A DNA stretch of 20,062 nucleotides from Dehalococcoidales bacterium (GCA_028711795.1 JAQTRN010000003.1:1-20062); one strand, 5' to 3'. Shown: positions 6,878-14,620, numbered from the stretch's first letter. Translations and numbers: made by a program. The notes: generated by a model not told the origin, from the sequence alone.

Positions 6878-7282
6878 ATGGCAGAGAAGAAGATCAGGAT
6901 ATTGTTAGCCCAGTTCCCGCTGGAAAATCACAACCGCGGGCTAATCGCCGTCGCCGGGTTACTCCGGGACGCCGGCATGGAGGTCATCTTGCTGGGTAAT
7001 GCGGTGTCAAACCGTATCATCGATACCGCTATCCAGGAAGACGTGGACGTGGTCGGCATCAGCACCTATTGCGGCGGTGAACTGGCCCTCGGCAAAGAGT
7101 TGATGAAGGTAGCCGAGAAGAAGGGCATCAAAGACCGGACGGCGTTCGTCCTGGGTGGGATATTCCCACCCAGCGACGCTCCCAAGCTGGAGGCGATCGG
7201 GTTCAGCGGTACCTTTCCACCGTCGGCTTCCCGTGAGGAGATAATCGCCGGAGTCAAAGCTGCCGCTGCCGCTAAAAAATAG
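6878..7282 (+). CDS. Cobalamin-binding small subunit of the acyl-CoA mutase
   Basis: This protein of about 134 residues is a stand-alone B12-binding Rossmann domain, the partner of the preceding large subunit. The family motif D-x-H-x-x-G appears as E16-N-H18-N-R-G, so the cobalt-ligating histidine is kept while its aspartate partner is glutamate. The lysine usually found four residues before that aspartate is Q12. The second loop S-x-L reads S-T-Y, and the third G-G motif is in V-L-G-G-I-F-P. An in-frame GTG at 6869 overlaps the ribosome-binding site AGAGGG (6864-6869), so the ATG at 6878, eight bases after it, is the better start. It is the last gene of the plus-strand operon, with one base between its stop and that of the convergent maoC-like gene. 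Confidence 0.88.
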   Translation: MAEKKIRILLAQFPLENHNRGLIAVAGLLRDAGMEVILLGNAVSNRIIDTAIQEDVDVVGISTYCGGELALGKELMKVAEKKGIKDRTAFVLGGIFPPSDAPKLEAIGFSGTFPPSASREEIIAGVKAAAAAKK

Positions 7283-7283
7283 C

Positions 7284-7718
7284 TTAGGCCGGTGGTGCGT
7301 AAAGTCGGCAGGCCGCTTCGCCTTCGACCACAACCTCACCTCTCTGGTTAAGGCAGGTGTTCTTGATGGTGATGATGCCCTTGTCTTTGCGGGCATCAAT
7401 CACCTCGGCGATAGCCGTAACCGTATCGCCTATCTTCACCGGTTTCATGAATTTGACCGATTGGGAGAGAAAGATCACCAGCCCCGGATACTTGGCCATG
7501 GCCGTGGACAGTAACAACAGACTGAAGACGCCGTGGGCGATGCGGCCGCCGAAAAAGGTCTTCTTGGCGTACTCCTCGTTCACATGAATGGGATTAAAAT
7601 CCCCGGAAATGCCCGCCGTAAGAACGATATCGGCTTCGGTCACCGTCTTGGTGTGGCTGGTCTTATAACCAATGCCCACCCCGAGCTTATCCAGTATTGA
7701 GACCTCTTGTTGTGCCAT
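7284..7718 (-). CDS. MaoC-like hot-dog enoyl-CoA hydratase
   Basis: This protein of about 144 residues is a single hot-dog domain of the MaoC / (R)-specific enoyl-CoA hydratase type. The catalytic pair is visible as G-D40-F-N-P-I-H45-V-N, followed by the usual G-G-R-I-A-H-G. It should add water to, or remove it from, an enoyl/3-hydroxyacyl-CoA in the cytoplasm. Two ATGs are possible; the inner one (7716-7718) has GGAGGT (7723-7728) four bases upstream, whereas the outer ATG (7728-7730) overlaps that site, so the inner one is chosen. It is the last gene of the long minus-strand block and lies 44 bases after the second activator ATPase, so it probably belongs to the same transcript. Confidence 0.88.
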   Translation of the reverse strand: MAQQEVSILDKLGVGIGYKTSHTKTVTEADIVLTAGISGDFNPIHVNEEYAKKTFFGGRIAHGVFSLLLLSTAMAKYPGLVIFLSQSVKFMKPVKIGDTVTAIAEVIDARKDKGIITIKNTCLNQRGEVVVEGEAACRLYAPPA

Positions 7719-7762
7719 CGCTACCTCCATACCTTTTTATTTGTTGTTTGACTGATGTGACT

Positions 7763-8548
7763 CTAAACGACGAGCTGCGCCTGTTCCTCAGCCATGATGG
7801 CGGCTCCCAGGGCGGTAATGAACTGGGGCTGTGGCGGCACCAGCAGTTTGATACTCAGCGCCTCCTCCACACTCCGGACAAGGCCAACATTCAGCGCGCC
7901 GCCCCCGGCAATGGCGCAGTCCTTTTCCAGCCCCACCCGGTCGATCAATGTCGAAATCTTGTTGGCTAAGGCCCGGTGGACTCCCGCCAGAATATCTTCC
8001 TTCGAAGCGCCTTCCGATACCCGGGAGATGGCCTCAGATTCACCGAAAACGGCACACCCGGTGGTGAAGGTCACCGGATTCCGTGCTTTGAGAGAAAGGG
8101 GACCGATATCCTTCAGGTCTATCCGGAGGACATTGGCGATAATATCCAGAAAACGCCCGCTGCCGGCAGCGCACTTCTCACTGATCACGAAGTTAGTGAC
8201 CTGTCCTTTCTCGCTGAGACGGATCACCTGGGTGAACATCCCCTGAACATCGATAACCGTTCTAACCGAAGGGAAGATGTTATTGATCCCCCGGGCACAG
8301 CAGCGTGTATCCGCCACCTGCTGATTGCTGAAGGAGACGCTATCGGCGCCCTGACCGGTAGCCACTGTATAACCGATAGCTTCAGAGGAGAGCCCGGCCC
8401 GGGCCAGCAGTTCCTCTCTGAGTCTCTGCGCCGTCGCCTTGTAATCGACTCCCGAGGGCAGCAGGTGACTGGCCAATGGCTGAGCAGCGGCGACGATCAC
8501 TCCCTTGCTGGTGCCGGAGCCGATATCAATACCCATGAAATACGCCAT
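7763..8548 (-). CDS. BcrA/BadF/HgdC-type activator ATPase, divergent copy
   Basis: This 261-residue ASKHA-fold ATPase is of the family that activates benzoyl-CoA reductases and 2-hydroxyacyl-CoA dehydratases. It has the phosphate loop G-I-D-I-G-S at 6-11, and the two cysteines that hold the intersubunit 4Fe-4S cluster, C126 in K-C-A-A-G-S-G-R and C165 in G-C-A-V-F. Where family members normally have D-I-G-G-Q-D, this protein reads D100-V-Q-G-M-F, an unusual change at the nucleotide site. Members hydrolyse ATP to push an electron into the catalytic subunits. It starts at ATG 8546-8548, preceded by GAGGCGG, and follows the other ATPase by 10 bases. Two non-identical ATPases next to each other suggest a heterodimer, as in benzoyl-CoA reductase. 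Confidence 0.88.
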   Translation of the reverse strand: MAYFMGIDIGSGTSKGVIVAAAQPLASHLLPSGVDYKATAQRLREELLARAGLSSEAIGYTVATGQGADSVSFSNQQVADTRCCARGINNIFPSVRTVIDVQGMFTQVIRLSEKGQVTNFVISEKCAAGSGRFLDIIANVLRIDLKDIGPLSLKARNPVTFTTGCAVFGESEAISRVSEGASKEDILAGVHRALANKISTLIDRVGLEKDCAIAGGGALNVGLVRSVEEALSIKLLVPPQPQFITALGAAIMAEEQAQLVV

Positions 8549-8558
8549 GATGCCGCCT

Positions 8559-9401
8559 CTACCTAAAGAAAGTGACTTCTTCCAACCGGCGCTCCTTGGC
8601 CGCGATCACCTCACCCCTCTCCCGGGCCTTGAGCACCAATTCTTTACCCAGCAGTGCAGCGCCGACCGCTCCGGTGAGCAGTGGCTCGGCCGGAACGAAG
8701 ACCTCCAGACCCAGGTTCTGTTTCAGGGCTTGGACCACTCCGATATTCTTGGCGACGCCGCCCGTAAAGACGACGTCGGGCTCTATTTTCAATCTCGTTA
8801 TCATCTTGACCACCCGGCTGGCAATAGCGTCATGCAGACCAGCTACGATGTCCGGCAGCGGTGTCCCTTTAGCCAGATAGGCCATAACCTCCTGCTGCGC
8901 GAAGACGGTACAAATGCTGCTGATTTTAATCTTACTGGTTGCCTGCAGGGAAATACCGCCGAGGTCGTCCAACTTCAAACCCAGAGTGTTGGCCAGGACT
9001 TCCAGAAACCGGCCAGTCCCGGCGGCGCAGCGGTCATTCATCACAAAATCGACCAGCTTGCCTTTCTTGATCTTGAGTCCCTTGGCATCCTGGCCGCCGA
9101 TATCGATGGCAATACTGACCGTCGGGAAGAGCTGGTATACTCCGCGGGCGTGGCAGGTCAATTCCGTGATCTGGCGGTCAGCGAAAGGCACGTTAATGCG
9201 CCCGTAACCAGTAGCGACCACATAGGCTATTTCCTCAAAGTGGAGATTGGCCCGGTTAAGCGCCTCCTCCATGACCCGGTTAGCCAGCCGGCGGTGTTCC
9301 GCGCCGGTGGGTCCGATGACGCGCGCCCGAATACACTCGGCCGCATCTATGATTACCACCTTGGTCATGGTGGAGCCGAGATCAATACCGGCAAAATAGA
9401 T
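8559..9401 (-). CDS. BcrD/HgdC-type activator ATPase with a probable ATC start
   Basis: This is a second activator ATPase of the same family. It has D-I-G-G-Q-D (100-105 from the proposed start) and cluster cysteines C125 in R-C-A-A-G-T-G-R and C164 in I-C-T-V-F, almost the same positions as in HgdC. The first ATG (9366-9368) would remove the essential phosphate loop; the frame upstream encodes Y-F-A-G-I-D-L-G-S-T, matching the sister protein's N-terminus. No ATG, GTG or TTG exists in frame upstream before a stop. AAGGAG at 9410-9415 lies eight bases before an ATC at 9399-9401, which I take as the start, giving 280 residues. A sequencing error of ATG to ATC is the alternative. Role and neighbours are those of an electron-feeding activator for the two subunits encoded just upstream. 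Confidence 0.82.
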   Translation of the reverse strand: MYFAGIDLGSTMTKVVIIDAAECIRARVIGPTGAEHRRLANRVMEEALNRANLHFEEIAYVVATGYGRINVPFADRQITELTCHARGVYQLFPTVSIAIDIGGQDAKGLKIKKGKLVDFVMNDRCAAGTGRFLEVLANTLGLKLDDLGGISLQATSKIKISSICTVFAQQEVMAYLAKGTPLPDIVAGLHDAIASRVVKMITRLKIEPDVVFTGGVAKNIGVVQALKQNLGLEVFVPAEPLLTGAVGAALLGKELVLKARERGEVIAAKERRLEEVTFFR

Positions 9402-9409
9402 TTTGTAAT

Positions 9410-9415
9410 CTCCTT
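9410..9415 (-). promoter_or_regulatory. Ribosome-binding site that decides the ATC start
   Basis: AAGGAG on the minus strand is eight bases from the ATC at 9399-9401 and more than 40 bases from the first ATG at 9366-9368. Its spacing supports translation from the non-standard codon. Confidence 0.55.
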
Positions 9416-9436
9416 CTGACTGGCTACATCAGGCCT

Positions 9437-10603
9437 TTAGCCGAGTAACTCCAGGAAGGCCTGGACTCTGGTCCGCAGCGGCGCTAACGCCGCCTCGCTG
9501 TAGTCGTGCTCCAGATAGATGTGAGGGGTGCCAATATGGTCCAGATAGTCCCTGACCGCGGGCACCTCGTAGCCGTGGATATCGCAATACCGCACCGCCT
9601 GCAGTATCACGCCGTTGACATTCCAGTCCCTGATATATTCTTTGATGTAACCGAACCGGCTCTCCAGGTCCTGGATATAGTCTTTCTTGGTCTCGCCGTA
9701 AGTCGCCTCGCGGAAGGTGCGCGGACACTTGAGTTCCACCAGGTAGCGATAGGCCAGGCCATCCAGGGGATCGTCAGTCTGCGCCACCGCCGGGAAGAAG
9801 GCGCGGCTGCCAACGCAGATGTCATCCATGACCACGTTGGCCCCGGCGCTCTCAATCATTTCCACCAGAGCGACATTATCAATGATACTCCCCCAGATGA
9901 GCAAGCGCGGTTTCTTCGATAACTTATTCTTACGTTGCTTGACTTCACTGATGACCTGTTTCAGCAGGTCGTTGCCTTCCGCCACCGGAATGCTCATCAG
10001 TGCCACCATGGTCTGCAGGGTCTCGGCGCCGGAGATGAGCGGCGGGTCTGGTTTCCTCAGGTCGTATAGTTCCCGCACCAGGGCCCGCTGCTGATTATGG
10101 AGATCGATAGCCTGCTTCAGTTTAGCGGCGGTGATCTTCTTGCCAGTGAAGTCCTCCAGCGTCTGGCGGAGGGTCTTTATCTGCTCCTTCATCTGCTCCT
10201 GAGCAGCCAGATGAGTAGTGTGCGGGACATCAAGGAAATAATAATAGGGAGGATTCAAGTAGGTACGCCAGATGTGCGATGTCTTCTCGCCAACATCACA
10301 GACGTGGGCCATTACCACCCCATCCATGAAGTCGTACTTACCTTTCAATCCCAGGTCCAGAGTGCTGCGAATAAAGGGGCAGACGATGGTAGGCAAGCAG
10401 GCATCTGCCTTGGTTATCGGCTCCGACATTTGGCCCAGGATGCGGAAAGGCACAATGTCGAGCGCCGTCAGCATTTCGAGGACCGGATAGATACAGAGGT
10501 AGCCCATGACCTGCTTTCCTCCGGCCTTTAATTCCTGCGCCCGGGACGCCCGGTCCTGATAGATCTCTTTTATCCGCTCGATTCCTTTTCTATTTACAAC
10601 CAT
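9437..10603 (-). CDS. BcrC/BzdN (HgdB)-like reductase/dehydratase subunit
   Basis: This protein of about 388 residues belongs to the HgdB/BcrC family, subunits that carry a 4Fe-4S cluster and take electrons from the activator ATPase. It resembles BcrC along its length: L-C-I-Y-P near C37, A-C-L-P and V-C-P-F with C69 and C75, V-C-D with C102, F-D-V-P-like F-L-D-V-P at 123-127, then N-x-x-R-A-L-V-R-E-L-Y-D-L, and the C-terminal Y-C-D-I-H-G (C340). BcrC/BzdN proteins are about 380 residues, so it is full length. An upstream GTG at 10645 is possible, but AAGGAG (10613-10618) is nine bases before the ATG at 10601-10603, which I prefer. It lies between the larger subunit and the ATPases. It could belong to a benzoyl-CoA-type reductase or a 2-hydroxyacyl-CoA dehydratase. 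Confidence 0.85.
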   Translation of the reverse strand: MVVNRKGIERIKEIYQDRASRAQELKAGGKQVMGYLCIYPVLEMLTALDIVPFRILGQMSEPITKADACLPTIVCPFIRSTLDLGLKGKYDFMDGVVMAHVCDVGEKTSHIWRTYLNPPYYYFLDVPHTTHLAAQEQMKEQIKTLRQTLEDFTGKKITAAKLKQAIDLHNQQRALVRELYDLRKPDPPLISGAETLQTMVALMSIPVAEGNDLLKQVISEVKQRKNKLSKKPRLLIWGSIIDNVALVEMIESAGANVVMDDICVGSRAFFPAVAQTDDPLDGLAYRYLVELKCPRTFREATYGETKKDYIQDLESRFGYIKEYIRDWNVNGVILQAVRYCDIHGYEVPAVRDYLDHIGTPHIYLEHDYSEAALAPLRTRVQAFLELLG

Positions 10604-10638
10604 CGATAGGGTCTCCTTATTACTCACTTTGCTGCCCC

Positions 10639-11976
10639 CTACCACTCCAGCCCTTCATCCCGCCTCTTCTGCTTGTAGTGGTCCATCATTTCCTCAAGAG
10701 TCTCGGCTTTACGCATAGTTTCCGCATGATTGAAGAGTTTCAGATCAACGATATCACCCTCGGCGACCAGTGTCGGCACCTTTAGTTTATTCAATAGCCG
10801 GTCCTGGATAAGCATCAAATGATTGGTCGCCGTGCGGCAGGTCAGCAGCGGATGGAGCAAACCGCCATCGCACTGATAGGTGCGGGCCCATTCCAGATAG
10901 GGATAGGCGAAATAGCCCATGTACTCTTTCGCTTTGTAGGCCTCGTCAAAATAACCGGTCAGCCAGTGGTATGTTTCCGCGGCGATGCGCTCCAGCGGAT
11001 TGCTCACTTTAGTGGTGTCAATAGGCTTGGCCGGGTGGTATGCCCAACTCTCGACCACGAAATTCCAGCCCCGGTCCGCCAGTTCGTCAAAGATTTTCAG
11101 GTCATGCCATGGGGGAAGTTCGGCGAATAGCATCCGGTATTTCTCATTAGCCACCGCACCGATTTTCTTATCGACTCGATCCTTGACCTCGGTATACATA
11201 TCCTGGTACAGCTTCAGCGATTCTTTGGGGTCACCCGCCGGATAGAGCGAAGCATTCATGCAACTCCAGAAATCGCGGGAGTGCATGGGGCACGGCCTGG
11301 CTTTCCGTAGTTCGTTAATCTCATGCCACAACCGGTTAACCTTGATAAGGTCGTCAGTTACCTCGGCCAGTTTGTCCCAGTCCATCTTCTTATTCAGCAT
11401 GCGCTCCATGAACTTAACAAACTCACCAAGCTCCTTGACCATGAATTTGATCACCTGCGCCCTGGTGGCCGGGTCCTGGCTTTCGGCAACGCCTATGTGG
11501 GGTATTTCCACGGTCCACACCGGCGCATCCAGGTACCGTCCCAGGGCCTGGAACCACTTGTAGCGGGCGTCACACAAAGCGCCGGAGCAGAGCAAAAGAA
11601 ACGGTTTGGCCATGCCACCCATAGGAGCTTCCGGCGGAATCTGGCCCAGTTCCGTCATCCGTGAGGTGTAGCCGATGCAGTTGCGGGCATAGCCGCACAT
11701 GTGGGTGGGAAAGCCATCGGCATCCGAACGGTCGAGGTAAGCCGGCGCCGTGCCAAAGGCAGCGCACACCGCGCCATAGTTCTCCGGGTAGACCACCTCA
11801 ACATCCATCGCCTTGAGGATGGGGTCCGCCTCCCACCAGTTGACCATACACCAGGCCGTGGGCTTCCCGGTCTTACTGGCTTCAACACCCCGCTCGTACA
11901 TCTTGTCAATGTTAGCCCGCAGCGGGTACATTGTCTGCAACCGATTTATGGCCTTTTTCTTCTTTTGTTCCATCAT
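10639..11976 (-). CDS. BcrB/BzdO (HgdA)-like reductase/dehydratase large subunit
   Basis: This 445-residue subunit is paired with the BcrC-like protein. It has the family pattern W-C-M-V-N-W at 42-47, A-M-D-V at 56-59, P-E-N-Y-G-A at 64-69, F-P-T-H-M-C-G-Y-A-R-N-C at 89-100, and a C-terminal stretch (D-I-V-D then F-N-H-A) that resembles the BcrB D-L-V-D / F-S-H-A segment. Cysteines at 43, 71, 94, 100, 130 and 135 are candidate cluster ligands. Length agrees with BcrB/BzdO (about 435-450) and is somewhat short for HgdA. With its partner it should form the catalytic core that performs a two-electron ring reduction or a radical syn-dehydration of an acyl-CoA. A run of AGGAGGAG lies 12 bases before the first of two adjacent ATGs. 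Substrate is unresolved. Confidence 0.83.
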   Translation of the reverse strand: MMEQKKKKAINRLQTMYPLRANIDKMYERGVEASKTGKPTAWCMVNWWEADPILKAMDVEVVYPENYGAVCAAFGTAPAYLDRSDADGFPTHMCGYARNCIGYTSRMTELGQIPPEAPMGGMAKPFLLLCSGALCDARYKWFQALGRYLDAPVWTVEIPHIGVAESQDPATRAQVIKFMVKELGEFVKFMERMLNKKMDWDKLAEVTDDLIKVNRLWHEINELRKARPCPMHSRDFWSCMNASLYPAGDPKESLKLYQDMYTEVKDRVDKKIGAVANEKYRMLFAELPPWHDLKIFDELADRGWNFVVESWAYHPAKPIDTTKVSNPLERIAAETYHWLTGYFDEAYKAKEYMGYFAYPYLEWARTYQCDGGLLHPLLTCRTATNHLMLIQDRLLNKLKVPTLVAEGDIVDLKLFNHAETMRKAETLEEMMDHYKQKRRDEGLEW

Positions 11977-12166
11977 AAAACTGCCTAACTCCTCCTGTCT
12001 TCTGGAGAAACGAAACGGCTATCCTGGCCGGTCAGTGGACATCTACTACCGGAAGACAACCTCACCCGGCGGCGCGTATCACTACTTCCCGGCCAGTGGC
12101 ACCCGTATAAGCGTATAAGCCTGGCTTATCTCTTTTTGCCGGTCAGATAAATCCTTCTGTCTTCAG
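11977..12166 (-). other. 190-base gap inside the operon with palindrome and repeats
   Basis: This gap is larger than any other between the co-directional genes of the block. It contains a palindrome ATAAGCC-T-GGCTTAT (12115-12129), an overlapping tandem GTATAAGC repeat (12105-12120), and three GCCGG(T/C)CAG-like motifs (about 12027, 12088 and 12138). On the plus strand the palindrome is followed by T-rich DNA (12130-12137), but no plus-strand gene would use it as a terminator. It may hold an internal promoter/operator or an mRNA processing site in front of the reductase genes. I see no gene in it. Confidence 0.35.
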
Positions 12167-12586
12167 TTACACCGGCTTAAAGCCAATGATTGTCTGTTGC
12201 TTGTCGCCTTCGCCGCAGTGTATAAAGTCCACTGTCAGGGGCGTACCCAGTTTGATACTCTCCGGCTTCCGGCCGTCGACTCCGTTAATACGGGCGTCAA
12301 TCTTAACCCCTTCTTCCAGGTCGACAACGCCGCAGACATAGGGATTGTTGCGGTCGAACCCCTGCGAGACCATCCAGGGCGTACCCACAAAAATAGAGGT
12401 AAAAGTAGCCAGTTTCCCTTTACCCTTGAGCGGCGCCCATTCCATGTTCTCGGAACTATGGCACTTGAGACAAATCGGACGCGGCGGCGAGTAGAGAGTG
12501 CCGCACTTCTTACACCGGGAACCCATAAACTTCTCTTCGTTTAGGAACTGCTGATAGGACATGGTGGAAATCGGTCTTTCGGCCAT
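12167..12586 (-). CDS. Zn-ribbon/OB-fold (DUF35) acyl-CoA-binding partner of thiolase
   Basis: This 139-residue protein has an N-terminal helix, a rubredoxin-like zinc ribbon with C25-x2-C28 and C39-x2-C42, and a C-terminal OB-fold (about 55-139). DUF35 proteins form complexes with SCP-x-type thiolases and HMG-CoA synthases and help position the CoA substrate. It lies directly after such a thiolase gene (four bases between stop and start), as in other genomes. The frame extends upstream into the thiolase gene, but the ATG at 12584-12586 with GGAG eight bases before it is the sensible start; the extra N-terminal part would be an antisense-like overlap of no family resemblance. Confidence 0.88.
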   Translation of the reverse strand: MAERPISTMSYQQFLNEEKFMGSRCKKCGTLYSPPRPICLKCHSSENMEWAPLKGKGKLATFTSIFVGTPWMVSQGFDRNNPYVCGVVDLEEGVKIDARINGVDGRKPESIKLGTPLTVDFIHCGEGDKQQTIIGFKPV

Positions 12587-12590
12587 TATC

Positions 12591-13859
12591 TTATCTCCTT
12601 TCAAAAATGCAGAATGTGCAGGTCCCGCCGGTACCGCCCAGGTTCTGGGTGGCGCCAATTCGCAGGTTCTTGTTGGGTATCTGCCGGGGGCCGGCTTCGC
12701 CGCGCAGTTGCTTCCAGATCTCATACATCTGGGCCGTGCCGGTAGCGCCAACCGGATGACCCTTGCATTTAAGGCCACCGGAGGAATTGATGGGCATCGG
12801 GCCGTCCCGGCGGGTCAAGCCTTCCGCCACCGCCTTGTACGCTTCGCCCGGCTTGAAAAAGCCGAGGTCTTCCGTGTGGATCAGCTCGGCGATAGAGAAA
12901 CAATCGTGGACCTCAGCGAATTGGATATCCTTGGGCGTGAGTCCTGACATCCCGTAGGCTTCCTTAGCCGCCTGCCGGTTAGCTTCGAAATAGGTGAGGT
13001 CTTCCTTGGTGTGCAGCGGCCGCCCGCTACCCTGGCCGATACCGACAACATGTAACGGGTTATCGGTAAAGTTCCGGGCTATCTCCTCGGCACATAGCAA
13101 GATACAACTAGCGCCATCGCTAATCGGGCAGCAATCAAACATCTGTAACGGCCAGGCAATCATCGGATTGGCTTTGGTATCATGCAGGTAGTCCCATTCA
13201 TTCTTCCAGGTCGGGACCGGTTGTCCTCTTTCCTTGGCCCGCTTGATGCGGGAATTCATCACATCCAGAATGGTCTGGGGGAATTGCGCTTTGGGATTGA
13301 GGGGGGCATTATTGTGACTCTTGATAGTGACATTCTTGAGATGGTCCGGATTAGCCCCATACTTAGCAAAATAGGCAACAGCCGTAGCGGCAAAAACTCC
13401 GGGAAAAGTAAACCCAACACAACCTTCGTAGGGTAAATCCAGGGCCAGAGCCAGGCCTTCGGTAGCGCTCTCGGTACTGACCTTGGACATATCCTCAAAG
13501 CCGCCAACCATCACCACATCATAGAAGCCAGACGCAATAGCGAAGACGCCGTCCCGGAAGGCGAGAGTGCTCGAAGCACAGGCACCTTCATTCCTGGTGA
13601 CCGGCCTCGGTGCGTGGCCCAGGATATCGGCGACTATCGGGCCCCAGTGCGCCTGCCGCACCCAGAAATCGTTGGAGAAGTTGCCAAACCACATGGCGTC
13701 GATGTCCTCGGGGTCAATCCCCTTATCTACAGAGGTCAGCATTTCTGTATAGGCTTCCACCAGTAAGTCCCGGGAGTCTTTATCAGCATAGACGCCAAAC
13801 TTGGACATACCAGCGCCAACAACTGCCACTCCTCTGCCCAGCTTCCTTTGCCTTTGCAT
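12591..13859 (-). CDS. SCP-x-type thiolase
   Basis: This 422-residue thiolase-fold enzyme has nucleophile C94 in E-G-A-C-A-S-S, the H319-D-C-F motif, H368 in G-H-P-V-G-A-T-G and the C-terminal N-L-G-G-T-G-G-T-C (C414). The region 180-250 (S-H-N-N-A-x-x-N-P-K-A-Q-F) is typical of the SCP-x/archaeal acetyl-CoA acetyltransferase subgroup, which usually works with a DUF35 partner. Such enzymes cleave or form 3-oxoacyl-CoA, often branched. AAGGAGGT is five bases before the ATG. The partner gene follows immediately, and the reductase genes come next, so it probably carries out the final cleavage of the pathway. Confidence 0.9.
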   Translation of the reverse strand: MQRQRKLGRGVAVVGAGMSKFGVYADKDSRDLLVEAYTEMLTSVDKGIDPEDIDAMWFGNFSNDFWVRQAHWGPIVADILGHAPRPVTRNEGACASSTLAFRDGVFAIASGFYDVVMVGGFEDMSKVSTESATEGLALALDLPYEGCVGFTFPGVFAATAVAYFAKYGANPDHLKNVTIKSHNNAPLNPKAQFPQTILDVMNSRIKRAKERGQPVPTWKNEWDYLHDTKANPMIAWPLQMFDCCPISDGASCILLCAEEIARNFTDNPLHVVGIGQGSGRPLHTKEDLTYFEANRQAAKEAYGMSGLTPKDIQFAEVHDCFSIAELIHTEDLGFFKPGEAYKAVAEGLTRRDGPMPINSSGGLKCKGHPVGATGTAQMYEIWKQLRGEAGPRQIPNKNLRIGATQNLGGTGGTCTFCIFERR

Positions 13860-13927
13860 TTCATACCTCCTTCAGTTAAATCAGCAATCCTTCTTTATGG
13901 CAAAGACCGACAAAAGGATACTGCATT

Positions 13928-14620
13928 TTAGCCTCTATTGTCAACCACCGACACCCACCCGACAACCGAAGGACAGATATCTTCGAGGCAACACTGAGGG
14001 CAAAGAGGCCGGCGGCGACAAACACGCTTCCCCAGATTAACCAGCAGAGCATGATATTCGTTAAATAATGTCGCGTCAGCCGGCAGATTAGCCATAAAAA
14101 GTGACTGATAAGCCGGGTAGCTATCAACCTCCGGCGCCAGGCCGAGTCGACTGCTAATACGGCGGGTATAAGTATCAATAACAAAGACCGGCTGGTGAGC
14201 GGCATATAAAATGATGGCATCAGCCGTCTCTGTTCCGACGCCATGAACGGAGAGTAGTTCCTGACGGAGTGGCGCTGCATCCATACCGAATAGTACGCCG
14301 AGACTGTCATGAAAACGTTCGCCTAACCAGACAGCCAGGGACTTAAGCTTCAGCGCCTTGGCATTATAGTAGCCACAGGGATGAATCAACGCCGCGATTT
14401 CCGGCAGGCTGAGGCGGCGCAACGCTTCCGGGGATAATGCTCCGGCATTTCTGAGATTATTGATAGCCTTCTCGACATTGCTCCAGGCAGCCGATTGGGT
14501 GAGAATCGCGCCCACCATCACCTCAAAAGGCTCCTCAGCCGGCCACCAGTGTTGCGGGCCGTATTCGGCCATAAGCCGCCGGTAGATATCCATCAGCCTG
14601 GAGTTTATTGAGCCATCCAC
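13928..14620 (-). CDS. Endonuclease III-like HhH-GPD DNA glycosylase
   Basis: This 230-residue protein belongs to the helix-hairpin-helix-GPD superfamily, closest by pattern to the endonuclease III-related/MagIII group: G-A-I-L-T-Q at 37-42, a hairpin V-H-G-V-G-T-E-T-A at 125-133, catalytic D149 in V-I-D-T-Y-T-R-R, and a 4Fe-4S cluster set C201, C207, C210, C216. The lysine of bifunctional Nth is E131 here, so it is expected to be a monofunctional glycosylase, removing damaged bases without lyase activity. The start is GTG at 14618-14620 with AGGTG five bases upstream; ATG at 14591 is an alternative. It lies between the oxidoreductase genes and the thiolase on the same strand, with gaps of about 78 and 68 bases, and may just be a co-transcribed bystander. 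Confidence 0.85.
   Translation of the reverse strand: MDGSINSRLMDIYRRLMAEYGPQHWWPAEEPFEVMVGAILTQSAAWSNVEKAINNLRNAGALSPEALRRLSLPEIAALIHPCGYYNAKALKLKSLAVWLGERFHDSLGVLFGMDAAPLRQELLSVHGVGTETADAIILYAAHQPVFVIDTYTRRISSRLGLAPEVDSYPAYQSLFMANLPADATLFNEYHALLVNLGKRVCRRRPLCPQCCLEDICPSVVGWVSVVDNRG

Noticed and set aside
5091..7282. Plain methylmalonyl-CoA mutase assignment
   Set aside because: Tyr89, His244 and the small-subunit aspartate are all replaced, so the standard reaction cannot be assumed.
8505..9419. Long plus-strand frame of about 300 codons opposite the ATPase genes
   Set aside because: It is a shadow of the minus-strand ATPase genes, with no family resemblance and low-quality start context.
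12115..12137. Rho-independent terminator on the plus strand
   Set aside because: There is no plus-strand gene upstream that it could serve, and the stem is short.
12587..12778. Long N-terminal extension of the Zn-ribbon protein
   Set aside because: It lies within the thiolase gene in another frame, has no family resemblance, and the ATG at 12584-12586 has a good ribosome-binding site.
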